Positions 1-8,525 are shown, counted from the stretch's first letter. The stretch is 23,341 nt of DNA from CAXYVC01 sp964292295 (GCA_964292295.1 CAXYVC010000028.1:1-23341); one strand, 5' to 3'. The notes: generated by a model not told the origin, from the letters alone. Numbers and translations: made by a program.

Positions 1-1148
1 GAACGCCAGCGGCCCGGCACGCAGACGAGGCCCGTGATGCGGCCGTCGGCGCCCAGCTGGTTGGCGGGCTGGACGCTCAGCCGCATCACCTGGTCCTTCG
101 TGCTGTCGATCGAGAAGACCGTCAGGTTGCGGCTTCCGCCGTTCGCGGCGACGAGGAACTTCCCGTCGGGGCTCAGGGTCATGATCTGGATGGACGTGCC
201 CCCCGTGGGGATGGGCGATGCGGAGATGGGCGCCAGGGTGGTGGCGCTGCCGCTGCCGGAGATCCTGTAGACGCCGATCTGGTTGTTCCCGCGATCGGCG
301 AGGAGGTAGTAGCCGGCCGGGTGCAGCAGGCCATGCACGGCACTATCGAGGCCTGAAGGGGCACCGAAGACCGGCGTGGGTACACCCCCGGAAAGGGTGG
401 ACACATGGACGCTCTGGTCCTGGTAGGAGGCGTGGAACAGGCGGCCCGTCCTGTCGACCGCATAGGACGTCGCGCTGCGGGCGGTGTCGAAGGGGGAACC
501 GGGAAGGGCGGAGAGGGCCCCGGTGGCGGCATTCACGGCAAAGCCGTTGATGCAGGCGCCGGAGTTTCCGCCGGCGAACAGGAAGGCGCCGTCCGGGGAG
601 AAGCTGCAGGCGAAGGCGCCGCCCGAGACGGCGTGGGGGTTCCCGGCGACGGGCGTGGCGCTGGTGCTGTCGATGCGATAGCTGCGGAGCTCCGTGGCGC
701 TGCCCGCCACGAGGGGGGATCCGGAGGGATGCACCGCGAGGGACATCCACGATCCGGCCTCGATGGAGATCGGGCCGATGGAGGAGGGGCTCAGCGTGCC
801 GGAGGACCGGTCGACGTTGAACACCGTGATCGTGTCGCTCCCATCGTTCAGGGCAAAGAGGCGCTGGTGCGCCGCGTCGTAGGCCAGCATCCCGGGGGCC
901 ATCAGCGTGCTGCCGGTGCCGCCGGTGTTGATGGGCATGCTGGGCAGGGCCGTCAGGTCCCCGCTCGCGAAGTCCAGGCTGTAGCCGTGGATCTGGTTGG
1001 GGGCGCCGTTCTGCTGGGAGAGGGCGTACAGAAATCCCTTGGTGGGCTCTTCAGGGGTGTCCTTGTGGCTGGAGCCTCCGCCGCCGCAGGCGGTGGTGAG
1101 GACGGCGAGAGCCAGGGTGCACAGAGGGGCGAGCACTGATTTTTTCAT
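1..1148 (-). CDS. Beta-propeller lipoprotein, paralog A (partial at the window edge)
   Basis: The gene reads leftward from an ATG at 1148 and is still open at base 1, so only the last few codons are missing. The start is supported by an AGGAGG ribosome site just upstream. The product begins with a basic, hydrophobic signal peptide ending LTTAC at Cys21, followed by a glycine run, which suggests a lipid-anchored exported protein. The body has repeated beta-propeller blades (phrases such as YDAAHQRLFALNDGSDT, LAVHPSGSPLVA, LSPDGKFLVAANGGSRN) of the kind seen in lactonase/YncE-like seven-bladed proteins. The C-terminus matches paralog B (1246-2394), and by eye the two share more than half of their residues there. 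Enzymatic activity cannot be claimed; many such proteins are only binding scaffolds. The lipobox is slightly off consensus, with Thr at -3. Confidence 0.8.
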   Translation of the reverse strand, partial: MKKSVLAPLCTLALAVLTTACGGGGSSHKDTPEEPTKGFLYALSQQNGAPNQIHGYSLDFASGDLTALPSMPINTGGTGSTLMAPGMLAYDAAHQRLFALNDGSDTITVFNVDRSSGTLSPSSIGPISIEAGSWMSLAVHPSGSPLVAGSATELRSYRIDSTSATPVAGNPHAVSGGAFACSFSPDGAFLFAGGNSGACINGFAVNAATGALSALPGSPFDTARSATSYAVDRTGRLFHASYQDQSVHVSTLSGGVPTPVFGAPSGLDSAVHGLLHPAGYYLLADRGNNQIGVYRISGSGSATTLAPISASPIPTGGTSIQIMTLSPDGKFLVAANGGSRNLTVFSIDSTKDQVMRLSVQPANQLGADGRITGLVCVPGRWR

Positions 1149-1205
1149 AGGTGCCTCCTTCGGGGCGTTGAAACTCAAGGATCTGCGATAGCCGGCAGAC
1201 TCCTT

Positions 1206-1237
1206 CGACCACTTGGCGGATTTCCGTACGACCACTT
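1206..1237 (-). promoter_or_regulatory. Direct-repeat operator candidate upstream of propeller paralog A
   Basis: Two identical 9-mers, AAGTGGTCG on the minus strand (1229-1237 and 1206-1214), are spaced 23 bp start to start. The proximal copy ends 58 bp upstream of the start codon at 1148. The same pair at the same distance precedes paralog B. About two helical turns between direct repeats is typical of a dimeric transcription factor, but the binding protein is unknown. Confidence 0.4.
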
Positions 1238-1245
1238 TCCCGGCT

Positions 1246-2394
1246 TCAGCGGGCCGGCACGCAGACGACGCCCGTGACGATGGCCGATGCCTCCAGCGTG
1301 TCGGCGGGCTGGAGGCTCAGCCTGTGCAGGGCACCCGTGCCGGGATCCATCGAAAAGACCGCCAGGTTGCGGCTCGTGGTGTGGGCCACCACCAGGAGCT
1401 TTCCATCTGCGCTCAAGGCCAGGTGCTGGGTGGAGGTGCCCCCCGTGGGGAAGGGGGATCCGGTGACGGGCGTCAGGGTGGTGACGGCCTCGCTCCCCTC
1501 CACCTTGAAGACTCCGACCTGGTCGTGGGTGTGATCGGCGACGAGGTAGTAGCCGGCGGGATGCAGCAGGGCATGCACGCCGCTCCAGAGGGTGGACGTC
1601 CCCGCGTAGAACTTGGTGTAGGCCCCGCCCGGAAAGCCGACCACGCGAAGGTTGCCGGAGTTCAGTGCGGTCATGAACAGGCGCCCCGTGCGGTCCACGG
1701 CGCAGCCCGCCGGTGTGGTGAGCCCCGTCTGGTAGGGAGAGCCGGAAAGGGGGGAAAGATCCCCCGTGGCGGCGTTCACGCTGAACCCGTTCAGGTTCAC
1801 CCCCGTGGTTCCGCCGCTGGCAAAGAGCCTGGAACCGTCGGACGTGAAGGCGCAACTCAAGGAGGCCCCGTGGGTGGCATAGGGCGTGCCGCTGCTGGGC
1901 GTTGCGCTGGTGCCATCGATCCTGAAGCTCCAGGCCTCGTTCTGGTTGAAGGCGACGAGGGGGGAGCCCGAGGGATGCACCGCCAGGCATGTCCAGACGC
2001 CCGTTCCCAGGGCGATGGGGTTGAACGGGCAGGGGGCCAGCGCACCGGTATCCCTGTCCACGGCGAAGCCGCTCACGGTGTCGCTCCCGTCGTTCACGGC
2101 GTACAGGCGCTGGTGGACCGGATCGTAGGCAAGGGACTGGGTGAGGGAATAGCCGTCGCCGATGCCTTCGGTGGGCATGGGCATGCCCGCCAGGGGGGTC
2201 AGCATGCCGCTGGCGTGGTCCAGGCTGTAGCCCTGGATCTGGTTGACTCCTTTGTTGTGCTGGCAGAGCACGTACACGTAGTCCTTGGCGGGTTGTGCCG
2301 GAGGCGCTGAATGGCTGGAACCACCGCCGCCACAGGCGGTGAAGAGGCCGGCGAGGCCCAGAGCGCACAGATCGTTGAAGGCTGCTCTTTTCAT
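1246..2394 (-). CDS. Beta-propeller lipoprotein, paralog B
   Basis: This is a 382-aa exported beta-propeller protein, a tandem paralog of the gene to its left. I place the start at the ATG at 2394 (MKRAAFNDLC), which has a GGAG site 7-8 bases upstream, rather than at the longer in-frame extension to 2481, which would put charged residues ahead of the signal peptide. The signal peptide ends FTAC at Cys21 and is followed by a Gly-Ser run, as in paralog A. Blade-like repeats fill the rest: YAVNDGSDTVSGFAVDRDTG, FTSDGSRLFASGG, VDRTGRLFM, LSADGKLLVVAHTTSRNLAVF. The family resembles the lactonase (6-phosphogluconolactonase-like) propellers. The gap to paralog A is 97 bp, so the genes may be co-transcribed, yet each has its own conserved upstream block. 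Substrate and partner are unknown. Confidence 0.85.
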   Translation of the reverse strand: MKRAAFNDLCALGLAGLFTACGGGGSSHSAPPAQPAKDYVYVLCQHNKGVNQIQGYSLDHASGMLTPLAGMPMPTEGIGDGYSLTQSLAYDPVHQRLYAVNDGSDTVSGFAVDRDTGALAPCPFNPIALGTGVWTCLAVHPSGSPLVAFNQNEAWSFRIDGTSATPSSGTPYATHGASLSCAFTSDGSRLFASGGTTGVNLNGFSVNAATGDLSPLSGSPYQTGLTTPAGCAVDRTGRLFMTALNSGNLRVVGFPGGAYTKFYAGTSTLWSGVHALLHPAGYYLVADHTHDQVGVFKVEGSEAVTTLTPVTGSPFPTGGTSTQHLALSADGKLLVVAHTTSRNLAVFSMDPGTGALHRLSLQPADTLEASAIVTGVVCVPAR

Positions 2395-2451
2395 GGTTGT
2401 CTCCTTCGGGACCGCGACAACCAAGGATCTGCGACGCCTGGCGGACCTCCG

Positions 2452-2483
2452 CGACCACCTGGAGGATTCCCCGTCGACCACTT
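2452..2483 (-). promoter_or_regulatory. Direct-repeat operator candidate upstream of propeller paralog B
   Basis: On the minus strand, AAGTGGTCG (2475-2483) and AGGTGGTCG (2452-2460) are spaced 23 bp start to start. The proximal copy ends 58 bp upstream of the start codon at 2394, matching the arrangement upstream of paralog A exactly. The adjacent 37-bp block 2422-2458 matches 1176-1212 at 28 of 37 positions without gaps. Confidence 0.4.
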
Positions 2484-2491
2484 CCGTACGC

Positions 2492-2521
2492 CATCCAGGC
2501 CGCCTTGGGGCGGCCTGGATG
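2492..2521. terminator. Perfect 13-bp hairpin between typA and the propeller genes
   Basis: CATCCAGGCCGCC (2492-2504) and its exact reverse complement (2509-2521) enclose a TTGG loop. It lies 91 bp downstream of the typA stop and about 100 bp upstream of the propeller B start. No T-run follows on either strand, so it is not a textbook intrinsic terminator. It could end typA transcripts with Rho or protect a 3' end. Its next-door position to the repeated operator block leaves a regulatory role open. Confidence 0.4.
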
Positions 2522-2612
2522 CAGATGGATCAGAGCGTCGTGGGGCGCGTTGGCCCGCCGCCTAGCCTTCACCTTTGCCGGTTTTGCCGGACAGGAAGGA
2601 AGGCGATCCCGC

Positions 2613-4439
2613 TCAGGCGTTGTCCCGCCGCTCGGCCTTCTTGCGCTCGTTGGCGTCGAGGATGCGCTTGCGCAGGCGGATGTGGTTCGGCGTAATCTCG
2701 ACCAGCTCGTCGTCGGCGATGAACTCGATGGCCTGCTCCAGGGTCATGACCCGTGGAGGCGTCAGGCGGGTGGCGTCGTCGCTGCCGCTGGCGCGCATGT
2801 TCGTCAGCTTCTTGCCCTTCGCGACGTTCACGACCAGGTCGTTGTCCCGCGCGTGCTCGCCCACGACCATGCCTTCGTAGCACTTGGTGCCGGGCTCGAT
2901 GAAGAAGACGCCACGGTCCTCCAGGTTCATGATGGCGTAGCCCACCGCCTCGCACTGGTCCATGGAGATGAGCACGCCGTTCTTGCGGCCGGGCATGTCG
3001 CCCCGGAAGGGGCCGTAGTGGCTGAAGAGGCTGTTCAGGATGCCCTCGCCCCGGGTGTCGGTGAGGAACTCGCTGCGGTAGCCGATGAGGCCGCGGGAGG
3101 GGATCTTGAAGTGCAGGCGCACGCGGCCCATCTCCTGGCCCATGTCCTGCATTTCCGCCTTGCGGGCGCCCAGCTTCTCCATGACCACGCCCATGCAGCT
3201 CTCGGGCACGTCGATGGTGACGTCCTCGTAGGGCTCCTGCTTCTCGCCGGTTTCCGGATCCACGTGGATGATCACCTCGGGGCGGCTCACGCAGAGCTCG
3301 AAGTTCTCGCGGCGCATGGTCTCGATGAGCACGCTGAGGTGCAGCTCGCCGCGTCCGGAGACCTTCCAGCAGTCGGGGCTGTCCGTGTCCTCCACCCGGA
3401 GCGCCACGTTGTGCTGCAGCTCCTTGGTGAGGCGCTCGCGGATGCGGCGGCTCTGGGTGTGCTTGCCGTCCTGGCCTGCGAAGGGGCCGTTGTTCACCAT
3501 GAACATCATGGCGATGGTGGGTTCGTCGATGTCCACGTAGGGCAGGCCCTCGGGCTTCTCGGGGCTGGCGATGGTCTCGCCCACGCGGATGTCGGGGATG
3601 CCCGCCAGGGCCACGATCTCGCCGGCGCCCGCCTCCTGGAGCTGCACGCGCGCCAGGCCGTCGAAACCGTAGAGCACCGTCACCTTGTGGTTCTCGAGCC
3701 TCCCGTCGCGCTCCACCAGCACCACCGGATCGCCGACCTTGAGGGTGCCGTTGAAGACGCGGCCGATGCCGATCTGGCCCACGTAGTCGCTCCAGTCCAT
3801 GAGGGTGACCAGCATCTGGAGGGGTTCCTCCGCGCTGCCCTTGGGCTGGGGGCAGTGCTCCACGATGGTGTCGAAGAGGGGGTCCATGGTCTCGGACGCG
3901 TCGTTCACGTCGCGCATGGCGTAGCCCTGCTTGGCGGAGGCGAAGACGCAGGGGAAGTCCAGCTGTGCGTCGTTGGCGCCGAGCTCGATCAGGAGCTCGA
4001 AGACCTGGTCCTGGGCCCAGAGGGGGCGCGCGCCGGGGCGGTCCACCTTGTTGATGACCACGATGGGCCGCAGGCCGAGGGCCAGCGCTTTCCGGGTCAC
4101 GAACTTGGTCTGGGGCATGGGGCCGTCGAAGGCGTCCACCACGAGCAGCACGGAATCCACCATGCTGAGCACCCGCTCCACTTCGCCGCCGAAGTCGGCG
4201 TGACCGGGCGTGTCCACGATGTTGAAGCGGTAGCCCCCCCAGTGGACCGAGGTGGTCTTGGCCAGGATCGTGATGCCGCGCTCGCGCTCCTGGTCGTTGG
4301 AGTCCATCGCGCACTCCTGCACCCGCTGGTTGTCCCGGAAGACGTGGGCGGACTTGAAGAGGCTGTCCACCAGGGTGGTCTTGCCGTGGTCCACGTGGGC
4401 GATGATGGCGACGTTGCGGATCTTCTCGATGGGGGTCAT
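2613..4439 (-). CDS. typA: Ribosome-associated GTPase TypA/BipA
   Basis: TypA is a translational GTPase of the EF-G-like superfamily that acts on the ribosome in assembly and stress or cold adaptation. The 608-aa length is normal for the family. The G domain is intact: G1 AHVDHGKT at residues 14-21, the RERGITI switch I motif around 52-58, G3 DTPGH at 76-80 followed by ADFGGEVER, and G4 NKVD at 130-133. The DTPGHADFGGEVERVL stretch and the C-terminal SRGLIGYRSEFLTDTRGEG and MRASGSDD regions distinguish TypA from LepA and EF-G. The start is the ATG at 4439. Its ribosome site is weak, but the protein begins MTPIEKIRNVAIIAHVDHG as TypA proteins do. It is divergent from pilT and probably transcribed alone. 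Confidence 0.97.
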   Translation of the reverse strand: MTPIEKIRNVAIIAHVDHGKTTLVDSLFKSAHVFRDNQRVQECAMDSNDQERERGITILAKTTSVHWGGYRFNIVDTPGHADFGGEVERVLSMVDSVLLVVDAFDGPMPQTKFVTRKALALGLRPIVVINKVDRPGARPLWAQDQVFELLIELGANDAQLDFPCVFASAKQGYAMRDVNDASETMDPLFDTIVEHCPQPKGSAEEPLQMLVTLMDWSDYVGQIGIGRVFNGTLKVGDPVVLVERDGRLENHKVTVLYGFDGLARVQLQEAGAGEIVALAGIPDIRVGETIASPEKPEGLPYVDIDEPTIAMMFMVNNGPFAGQDGKHTQSRRIRERLTKELQHNVALRVEDTDSPDCWKVSGRGELHLSVLIETMRRENFELCVSRPEVIIHVDPETGEKQEPYEDVTIDVPESCMGVVMEKLGARKAEMQDMGQEMGRVRLHFKIPSRGLIGYRSEFLTDTRGEGILNSLFSHYGPFRGDMPGRKNGVLISMDQCEAVGYAIMNLEDRGVFFIEPGTKCYEGMVVGEHARDNDLVVNVAKGKKLTNMRASGSDDATRLTPPRVMTLEQAIEFIADDELVEITPNHIRLRKRILDANERKKAERRDNA

Positions 4440-4597
4440 TGGCTACCAAGGAACGGGGTCCGACCCGGCATGGGCCGAATCCGTCATTTTACACGCAGCG
4501 GAAGAATTCCCCGAGGCCTGATTCCTACCAGGCTGTCGCGGGACGGATTAGACTTGGGGGCTCACCCCTTCCTGATGGCGCACACCTGGAGTGATCC
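4440..4597. promoter_or_regulatory. Divergent typA/pilT promoter region
   Basis: This 158-bp gap must hold promoters for both genes. On the minus strand TAAAAT (4491 to 4486), preceded by TG, is a good -10 candidate 47 bp from the typA start, though no strong -35 sits 17 bp upstream. On the plus strand TAGACT (4549-4554) lies 44 bp before the pilT start and is a weaker -10. I see no riboswitch-like structure here. Only the positions of these elements are proposed; transcription starts are not known. Confidence 0.35.
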
Positions 4598-5860
4598 ATG
4601 CACATTAATGAACTCCTCACGACCGTGGTGGACCTGGGCGGCTCCGACCTGCACCTGAAGGTCGGCAACCACCCCATCGCCCGGGTGAAGGGCCACCTGA
4701 CGCCCCTCACCCAGTTCAAGAAGCTGGTGCAGGAGGACACCATCGCCATGGCCTACAGCATCATGGCGAGCGACCGGCAGAAGGCGAAGTTCAAGGAGAA
4801 CCTGGACCTGGACTTGGCGTACTCCGTGCCGAGCCTGGGGCGCTTCCGCTGCAACATCTTCAACCAGCGCGGCACCGTGGGCATGGTGCTGCGCGTGATC
4901 CCGCGGCGCATCTTCTCCGTGGAGGACCTGATGCTGCCCCGGGTGCTCAACAGGATCTGCGAAGAGCAGCGGGGCCTCGTGCTGGTGACGGGCACCACGG
5001 GCTCGGGCAAGTCCACCACCCTGGCGGCGATGATCGACCTCATCAACGCCACCCGAAACGAGCACATCCTCACCATCGAGGACCCGATCGAGTACCTGCA
5101 CCGGGACAACCTGAGCATCGTGAACCAGCGGGAGGTGGGGGCGGACTGCAGCTCCTTCGCCGCGGCGCTGCGCGCGGCGCTGCGCGAGGACCCGGACGTG
5201 ATCCTCGTGGGCGAGATGCGCGACTACGAAACCATCGAGACGGCCATCCACGCGGCGGAGACGGGCCACCTGGTGTTCTCCACCCTGCACACCCTGGACG
5301 CCACGGAAACCATCAACCGCGTCATCTCCGTCTTCCCCCCCCACCACCAGAAGCAGATCCGCCTCCAGCTCTCCCAGGTGCTGAAGGCCGTCATCAGCCA
5401 GCGCCTCGTGCCCCGCTCCGACGGCCAGGGCCGGGTTCCCGCGGTGGAGGTGCTGGTGGCCACCGAGACGGTGCGCTCCTGCATCGAGGACAAGGACAAG
5501 ACCAAGCAGCTCCGGGACGTGATCGCCGCGGGCACCAGCCAGTACGGCATGCAGACCTTCGACCAGAGCCTCTACTTCCTGCTCCAGGAGGGCCTGATCA
5601 GCGTGGAGGAGGCCCTGAAGCGCGCCACCAACGTCGGCGAGTTCAAGCTCAAGCTCGAGGGCATCATGGCCACCGCCGACATGGCCCGCACGAACATGGA
5701 GCGGGGCATGTCCATCAGCCAGGGCGCGGGCCGGGAATCGGGGGGGAGCCTGGCGCCCGGCGCCGAACCGCCCCTGCCGTCCCGGGCGATGCCGCCCGTG
5801 CAGGGCTCGCCGGACCAGCCGCCCCCACCGGACTTCACGAAGATCGGCCTGGCCCGGTAG
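4598..5860 (+). CDS. pilT: Type IV pilus retraction ATPase, PilT family
   Basis: PilT is a hexameric ATPase at the cytoplasmic base of the type IV pilus that drives pilus retraction and twitching motility. The 420-aa product has the family N-terminus (DLGGSDLHLKVG), Walker A GTTGSGKST at 132-140, the Asp-box TIEDPIEYLH, Walker B DPDVILVGEMRD at 198-209, and the His-box STLHT at 228-232. The ATG at 4598 follows a GGAG site by 5 bases. The C-terminal core ends around residue 360 with GMQTFDQSLYFLLQEGLIS. A further 50-60 residues, rich in Pro, Gly and Ser, extend beyond the usual 340-370 aa length. A PilU-like paralog is possible, because the family is often multicopy and the two are hard to separate by eye. 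No other pilus gene is in the window. Confidence 0.93.
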   Translation: MHINELLTTVVDLGGSDLHLKVGNHPIARVKGHLTPLTQFKKLVQEDTIAMAYSIMASDRQKAKFKENLDLDLAYSVPSLGRFRCNIFNQRGTVGMVLRVIPRRIFSVEDLMLPRVLNRICEEQRGLVLVTGTTGSGKSTTLAAMIDLINATRNEHILTIEDPIEYLHRDNLSIVNQREVGADCSSFAAALRAALREDPDVILVGEMRDYETIETAIHAAETGHLVFSTLHTLDATETINRVISVFPPHHQKQIRLQLSQVLKAVISQRLVPRSDGQGRVPAVEVLVATETVRSCIEDKDKTKQLRDVIAAGTSQYGMQTFDQSLYFLLQEGLISVEEALKRATNVGEFKLKLEGIMATADMARTNMERGMSISQGAGRESGGSLAPGAEPPLPSRAMPPVQGSPDQPPPPDFTKIGLAR

Positions 5861-8500
5861 CTACCGCGGCAGGTTGACCAGGAACAGCGCGCCGCCCATG
5901 GGGCGCGTGCTGGCCTGGACGTGGCCTCCGTGCGCCTCGACGATGCCTTTGCAGATGGCGAGGCCCAGGCCCGCCCCGAGGGTGCCGTGGTCCCTGGGGA
6001 TGCGCGCGAAGGGCTCGAAGATGCGCAGCTCCTGTCCCGGCGGAATGCCGGGGCCCTGATCGGCGATGGCCAGGGTGACGGCCCGCTCGGTGGCCCAGGC
6101 CTTCACCTCCACGGCGCCGTCCACGGGGCTGAAGCGTGCGGCGTTCTCCAGGAGGTTCACGAGGGCCTGTTCCATCAGCAGGGGGTCCACCGAGAGGGGG
6201 GGCAGGCCGGGGGGGAGTTCCTGCTTCACCTCCCGGTCCCCGAGGAGCTCCGCCACCCGGTCCAGCGCGGAGGTCACCAGGCGTTCCGCCGCCACGGGTT
6301 CCCGGCGCAGGGTCAGCCCCCCGGCCTCCATGCGGGTGAGGTCCAGGAGGTCCGACACAAGGCGGTGCAGGCGTGTGGCCTGGGCGTGGATGCTGCCTGC
6401 CAGCTCCCGGCGCCGCGGCTCGGAAAGGTATCCCCGGTCCTCCGCGAGGGCGGCAGAGGCCTGGACGATCCCCTGGAGCGGCGTCTTCAGGTCGTGGCTG
6501 GCGCTGCTCAGCAGGGCGTTGCGGAGCTCCTCCCGGTCCACGCGCTTCTGGACGGCCGCGCCGCGCTCTGCCAGGAGAGAACGCTCCAGGGCCAGGGCGG
6601 TCTGGTTGGCGAAGACCTGCAGCAGGTGGCGCTGGTCCGGTTCCGCCCAGCGGGGCACGCCTTCGGGCCGGATGCCCATCACGCCGATGGTGCCGCGGCT
6701 CCCCTGGAGGGGCAGGTACAGGGCGGCGGCCCCCGCGAGCGTCTCGGTGCCGAGGCCTGCGGCCTCGTCATGCTCGAAGCTCCACTGGGCGACGCCTAGT
6801 TCCTCGGTCCCGAAGCCCGCCTGCAGGTCCTCCTCCCGGGCCTCCAGGCGGCCGGAGGGGCCGGGCAGCAGGATGGCCACCCGGCTCTGGAACTGGGCCG
6901 CCACGCTGTGGGTGGCCTGGGCGAGGGTCGCGGCGCTGCCCCCCCGGGCCAGTTCCGCCGAAAGGCGGAAGAGGGCCAGGGTGCGCTGCTCGCGGACCCG
7001 CGCGAGGCGCGTCTGGCGGCGCATGCGCTCCGTGAGGTTCCCGATGAGCAGGCCCACGCCGATCAGGACGGCGAAGGTTCCCAGGTGGCGGGTGCCCAGT
7101 TCCGGGAGGGTGTAGCGGGGGGGCAGGATGAAGAAGTCCAGGCTCAGCGCGCCCAGGAGGGAGGCCGTCAGAGCCGGCCAGCGCCCCAGGCGGGCCCCCA
7201 CCACGGCGATGCCGAGCACGTAGAGCATCGTGAGGTCCTCCAGGCCGAGGTGGCGCCGGAGCAGGAGGCAGAGCCCCGTGACCAGGGCCATGGCGCCGGC
7301 GCTCCAGAGGAGGGCGAAGATCGGCCTCCCTCCCAGCCGGGGGAGGGGCATGGCCGGGACGGGGACGGGTTCCCCGGGGTCCGGGTCGCCCTGGATCACC
7401 AGCACCTCGATGGCGCCGCTGCGGCGGATCAGGTGGGCCACGGATCCGAGCCCCAGCCAGCTCCATGGGCCGCGGGGCTTGCCCACGAGGATGCGGGTGA
7501 CGTTGCGGGCATGGGCCAGGGCCACCAGGTCGTCCGCCACGCGAAGGTCGCCCTGGAGGACCACCGTTTCGCCCCCCAGGCGCTCCGCCAGGCGCAGGTG
7601 CTCCTCCACGCGGGCGCGGGCGCCCTCGCTGAAGCGCAGGTGGCGGAGGGTCTCCACGTAGACCGCCATCCAGGGAGCACCCATGCGCTCGGCCATGCGC
7701 TTCGCGGCCCGGATGAGGCTGGCGCCGCCGGGGTGGGGCGTCACGCAGACCATCAGGCGCTCCCCTGCGGCCCAGGTGTCCTGGATGCCCTGGGTGGCGC
7801 GGTAGCTCTGGAGCTGGGCGTCCACGTGGTCCGCGGCCCGGCGCAGGGCAAGCTCCCGCAGGGCCAGGAGGTTGCCCGTGCGGAAGAAGCGCTCGGTCGC
7901 GTGGCGCTCGGCCTCGGGGAGGGCGATCTGCCCCGCGCGGAAGCGCTCCTGGATTTCCTCCGGGGCGATGTCCACCAGTTCCAGGCGGTCCGCCCGCTGG
8001 AGGACGGTGTCGGGCACCACGTCCCGCACGTGCAGGCCCGTGATGCGGGCCACCACGTCCCGGAGGCTCTCCACCTCCTGGACGTTCAGCGTGGTGTGGA
8101 CATCGATGCCCGCGTCCAGCAGGTCCCAGGCGTCCTGCCAGCGCCTGGGGTGGAGCGTGCCGGGGGCGTTCGCGTGGGCCAGGTCGTCCAGCAGCAGCAG
8201 GGCGGGGCGGCGGGCGAGGGCCGCCTCCAGGTCGAACTCGGGCACCTGCTCCCCGTGTCGGGGGCGCAGGCGGGGTGGGATGCGCTCGAAGCCCGCGGCA
8301 AGGGCCTCCAGGTCCTCCTGGCCGTGGGAGTCCAAGGCTCCCAGGACCACGTCCGCGCCTTGCGCCCGCAGTTCCAGGCCCTCTTCCAGGAGGGCACGCG
8401 TCTTCCCCGCGCCCGGGGCCGCGCCGAAGAAGATCTTCAGGCGCGCCCGGGGGCGGTCGGGGACGGGATTCGGCTCGGGGGCTTGCACGTCCCCAAGCAT
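5861..8500 (-). CDS. kdpD: KdpD-type osmosensitive K+ sensor histidine kinase
   Basis: KdpD senses potassium limitation or osmotic stress and phosphorylates the response regulator KdpE, which induces the KdpFABC potassium pump. The 879-aa protein has the full domain order: the KdpD N-terminal domain with Walker A GAAPGAGKT at 26-34 and the signature GIDVHTTLNVQEVESL; a universal-stress-like domain (CVTPHPGGASLIRAAKRMAERM); about four membrane helices at roughly 395-490; a GAF-like region; a HisKA H-box ASHDLKTPLQ with His669; then an ATPase domain with N-box NLLENAARFSP, ADQGPGIPPG and GAGLGLAICKGIVEAHGG. E. coli KdpD is 894 aa. The ATG at 8500 has little visible Shine-Dalgarno sequence and lies 25 bp after thiC, so read-through from thiC is likely. 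No kdpE or kdpABC is adjacent, since pilT converges directly on the 3' end. Confidence 0.95.
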   Translation of the reverse strand: MLGDVQAPEPNPVPDRPRARLKIFFGAAPGAGKTRALLEEGLELRAQGADVVLGALDSHGQEDLEALAAGFERIPPRLRPRHGEQVPEFDLEAALARRPALLLLDDLAHANAPGTLHPRRWQDAWDLLDAGIDVHTTLNVQEVESLRDVVARITGLHVRDVVPDTVLQRADRLELVDIAPEEIQERFRAGQIALPEAERHATERFFRTGNLLALRELALRRAADHVDAQLQSYRATQGIQDTWAAGERLMVCVTPHPGGASLIRAAKRMAERMGAPWMAVYVETLRHLRFSEGARARVEEHLRLAERLGGETVVLQGDLRVADDLVALAHARNVTRILVGKPRGPWSWLGLGSVAHLIRRSGAIEVLVIQGDPDPGEPVPVPAMPLPRLGGRPIFALLWSAGAMALVTGLCLLLRRHLGLEDLTMLYVLGIAVVGARLGRWPALTASLLGALSLDFFILPPRYTLPELGTRHLGTFAVLIGVGLLIGNLTERMRRQTRLARVREQRTLALFRLSAELARGGSAATLAQATHSVAAQFQSRVAILLPGPSGRLEAREEDLQAGFGTEELGVAQWSFEHDEAAGLGTETLAGAAALYLPLQGSRGTIGVMGIRPEGVPRWAEPDQRHLLQVFANQTALALERSLLAERGAAVQKRVDREELRNALLSSASHDLKTPLQGIVQASAALAEDRGYLSEPRRRELAGSIHAQATRLHRLVSDLLDLTRMEAGGLTLRREPVAAERLVTSALDRVAELLGDREVKQELPPGLPPLSVDPLLMEQALVNLLENAARFSPVDGAVEVKAWATERAVTLAIADQGPGIPPGQELRIFEPFARIPRDHGTLGAGLGLAICKGIVEAHGGHVQASTRPMGGALFLVNLPR

Positions 8501-8525
8501 ATTCGCCGCGGGGAGGCGGGCCAGT

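Noticed and set aside
1175..2572. 465-aa minus-strand frame overlapping propeller paralog B
   Set aside because: Wrong frame of the same strand: Arg/His/Pro-rich, no signal peptide, and incompatible with the well-supported lipoprotein frame.
2560..2612. Repeat-like CCGGCAAAACCGGCAAAGG after the typA stop
   Set aside because: Only a 4-bp self-complementary stem is possible, too weak to call a terminator.
2397..4658. 753-aa open frame on the plus strand opposite typA
   Set aside because: It is the antisense shadow of typA in GC-rich DNA: His/Val/Ala/Leu-heavy composition, no recognisable domain, and it runs into the pilT start.
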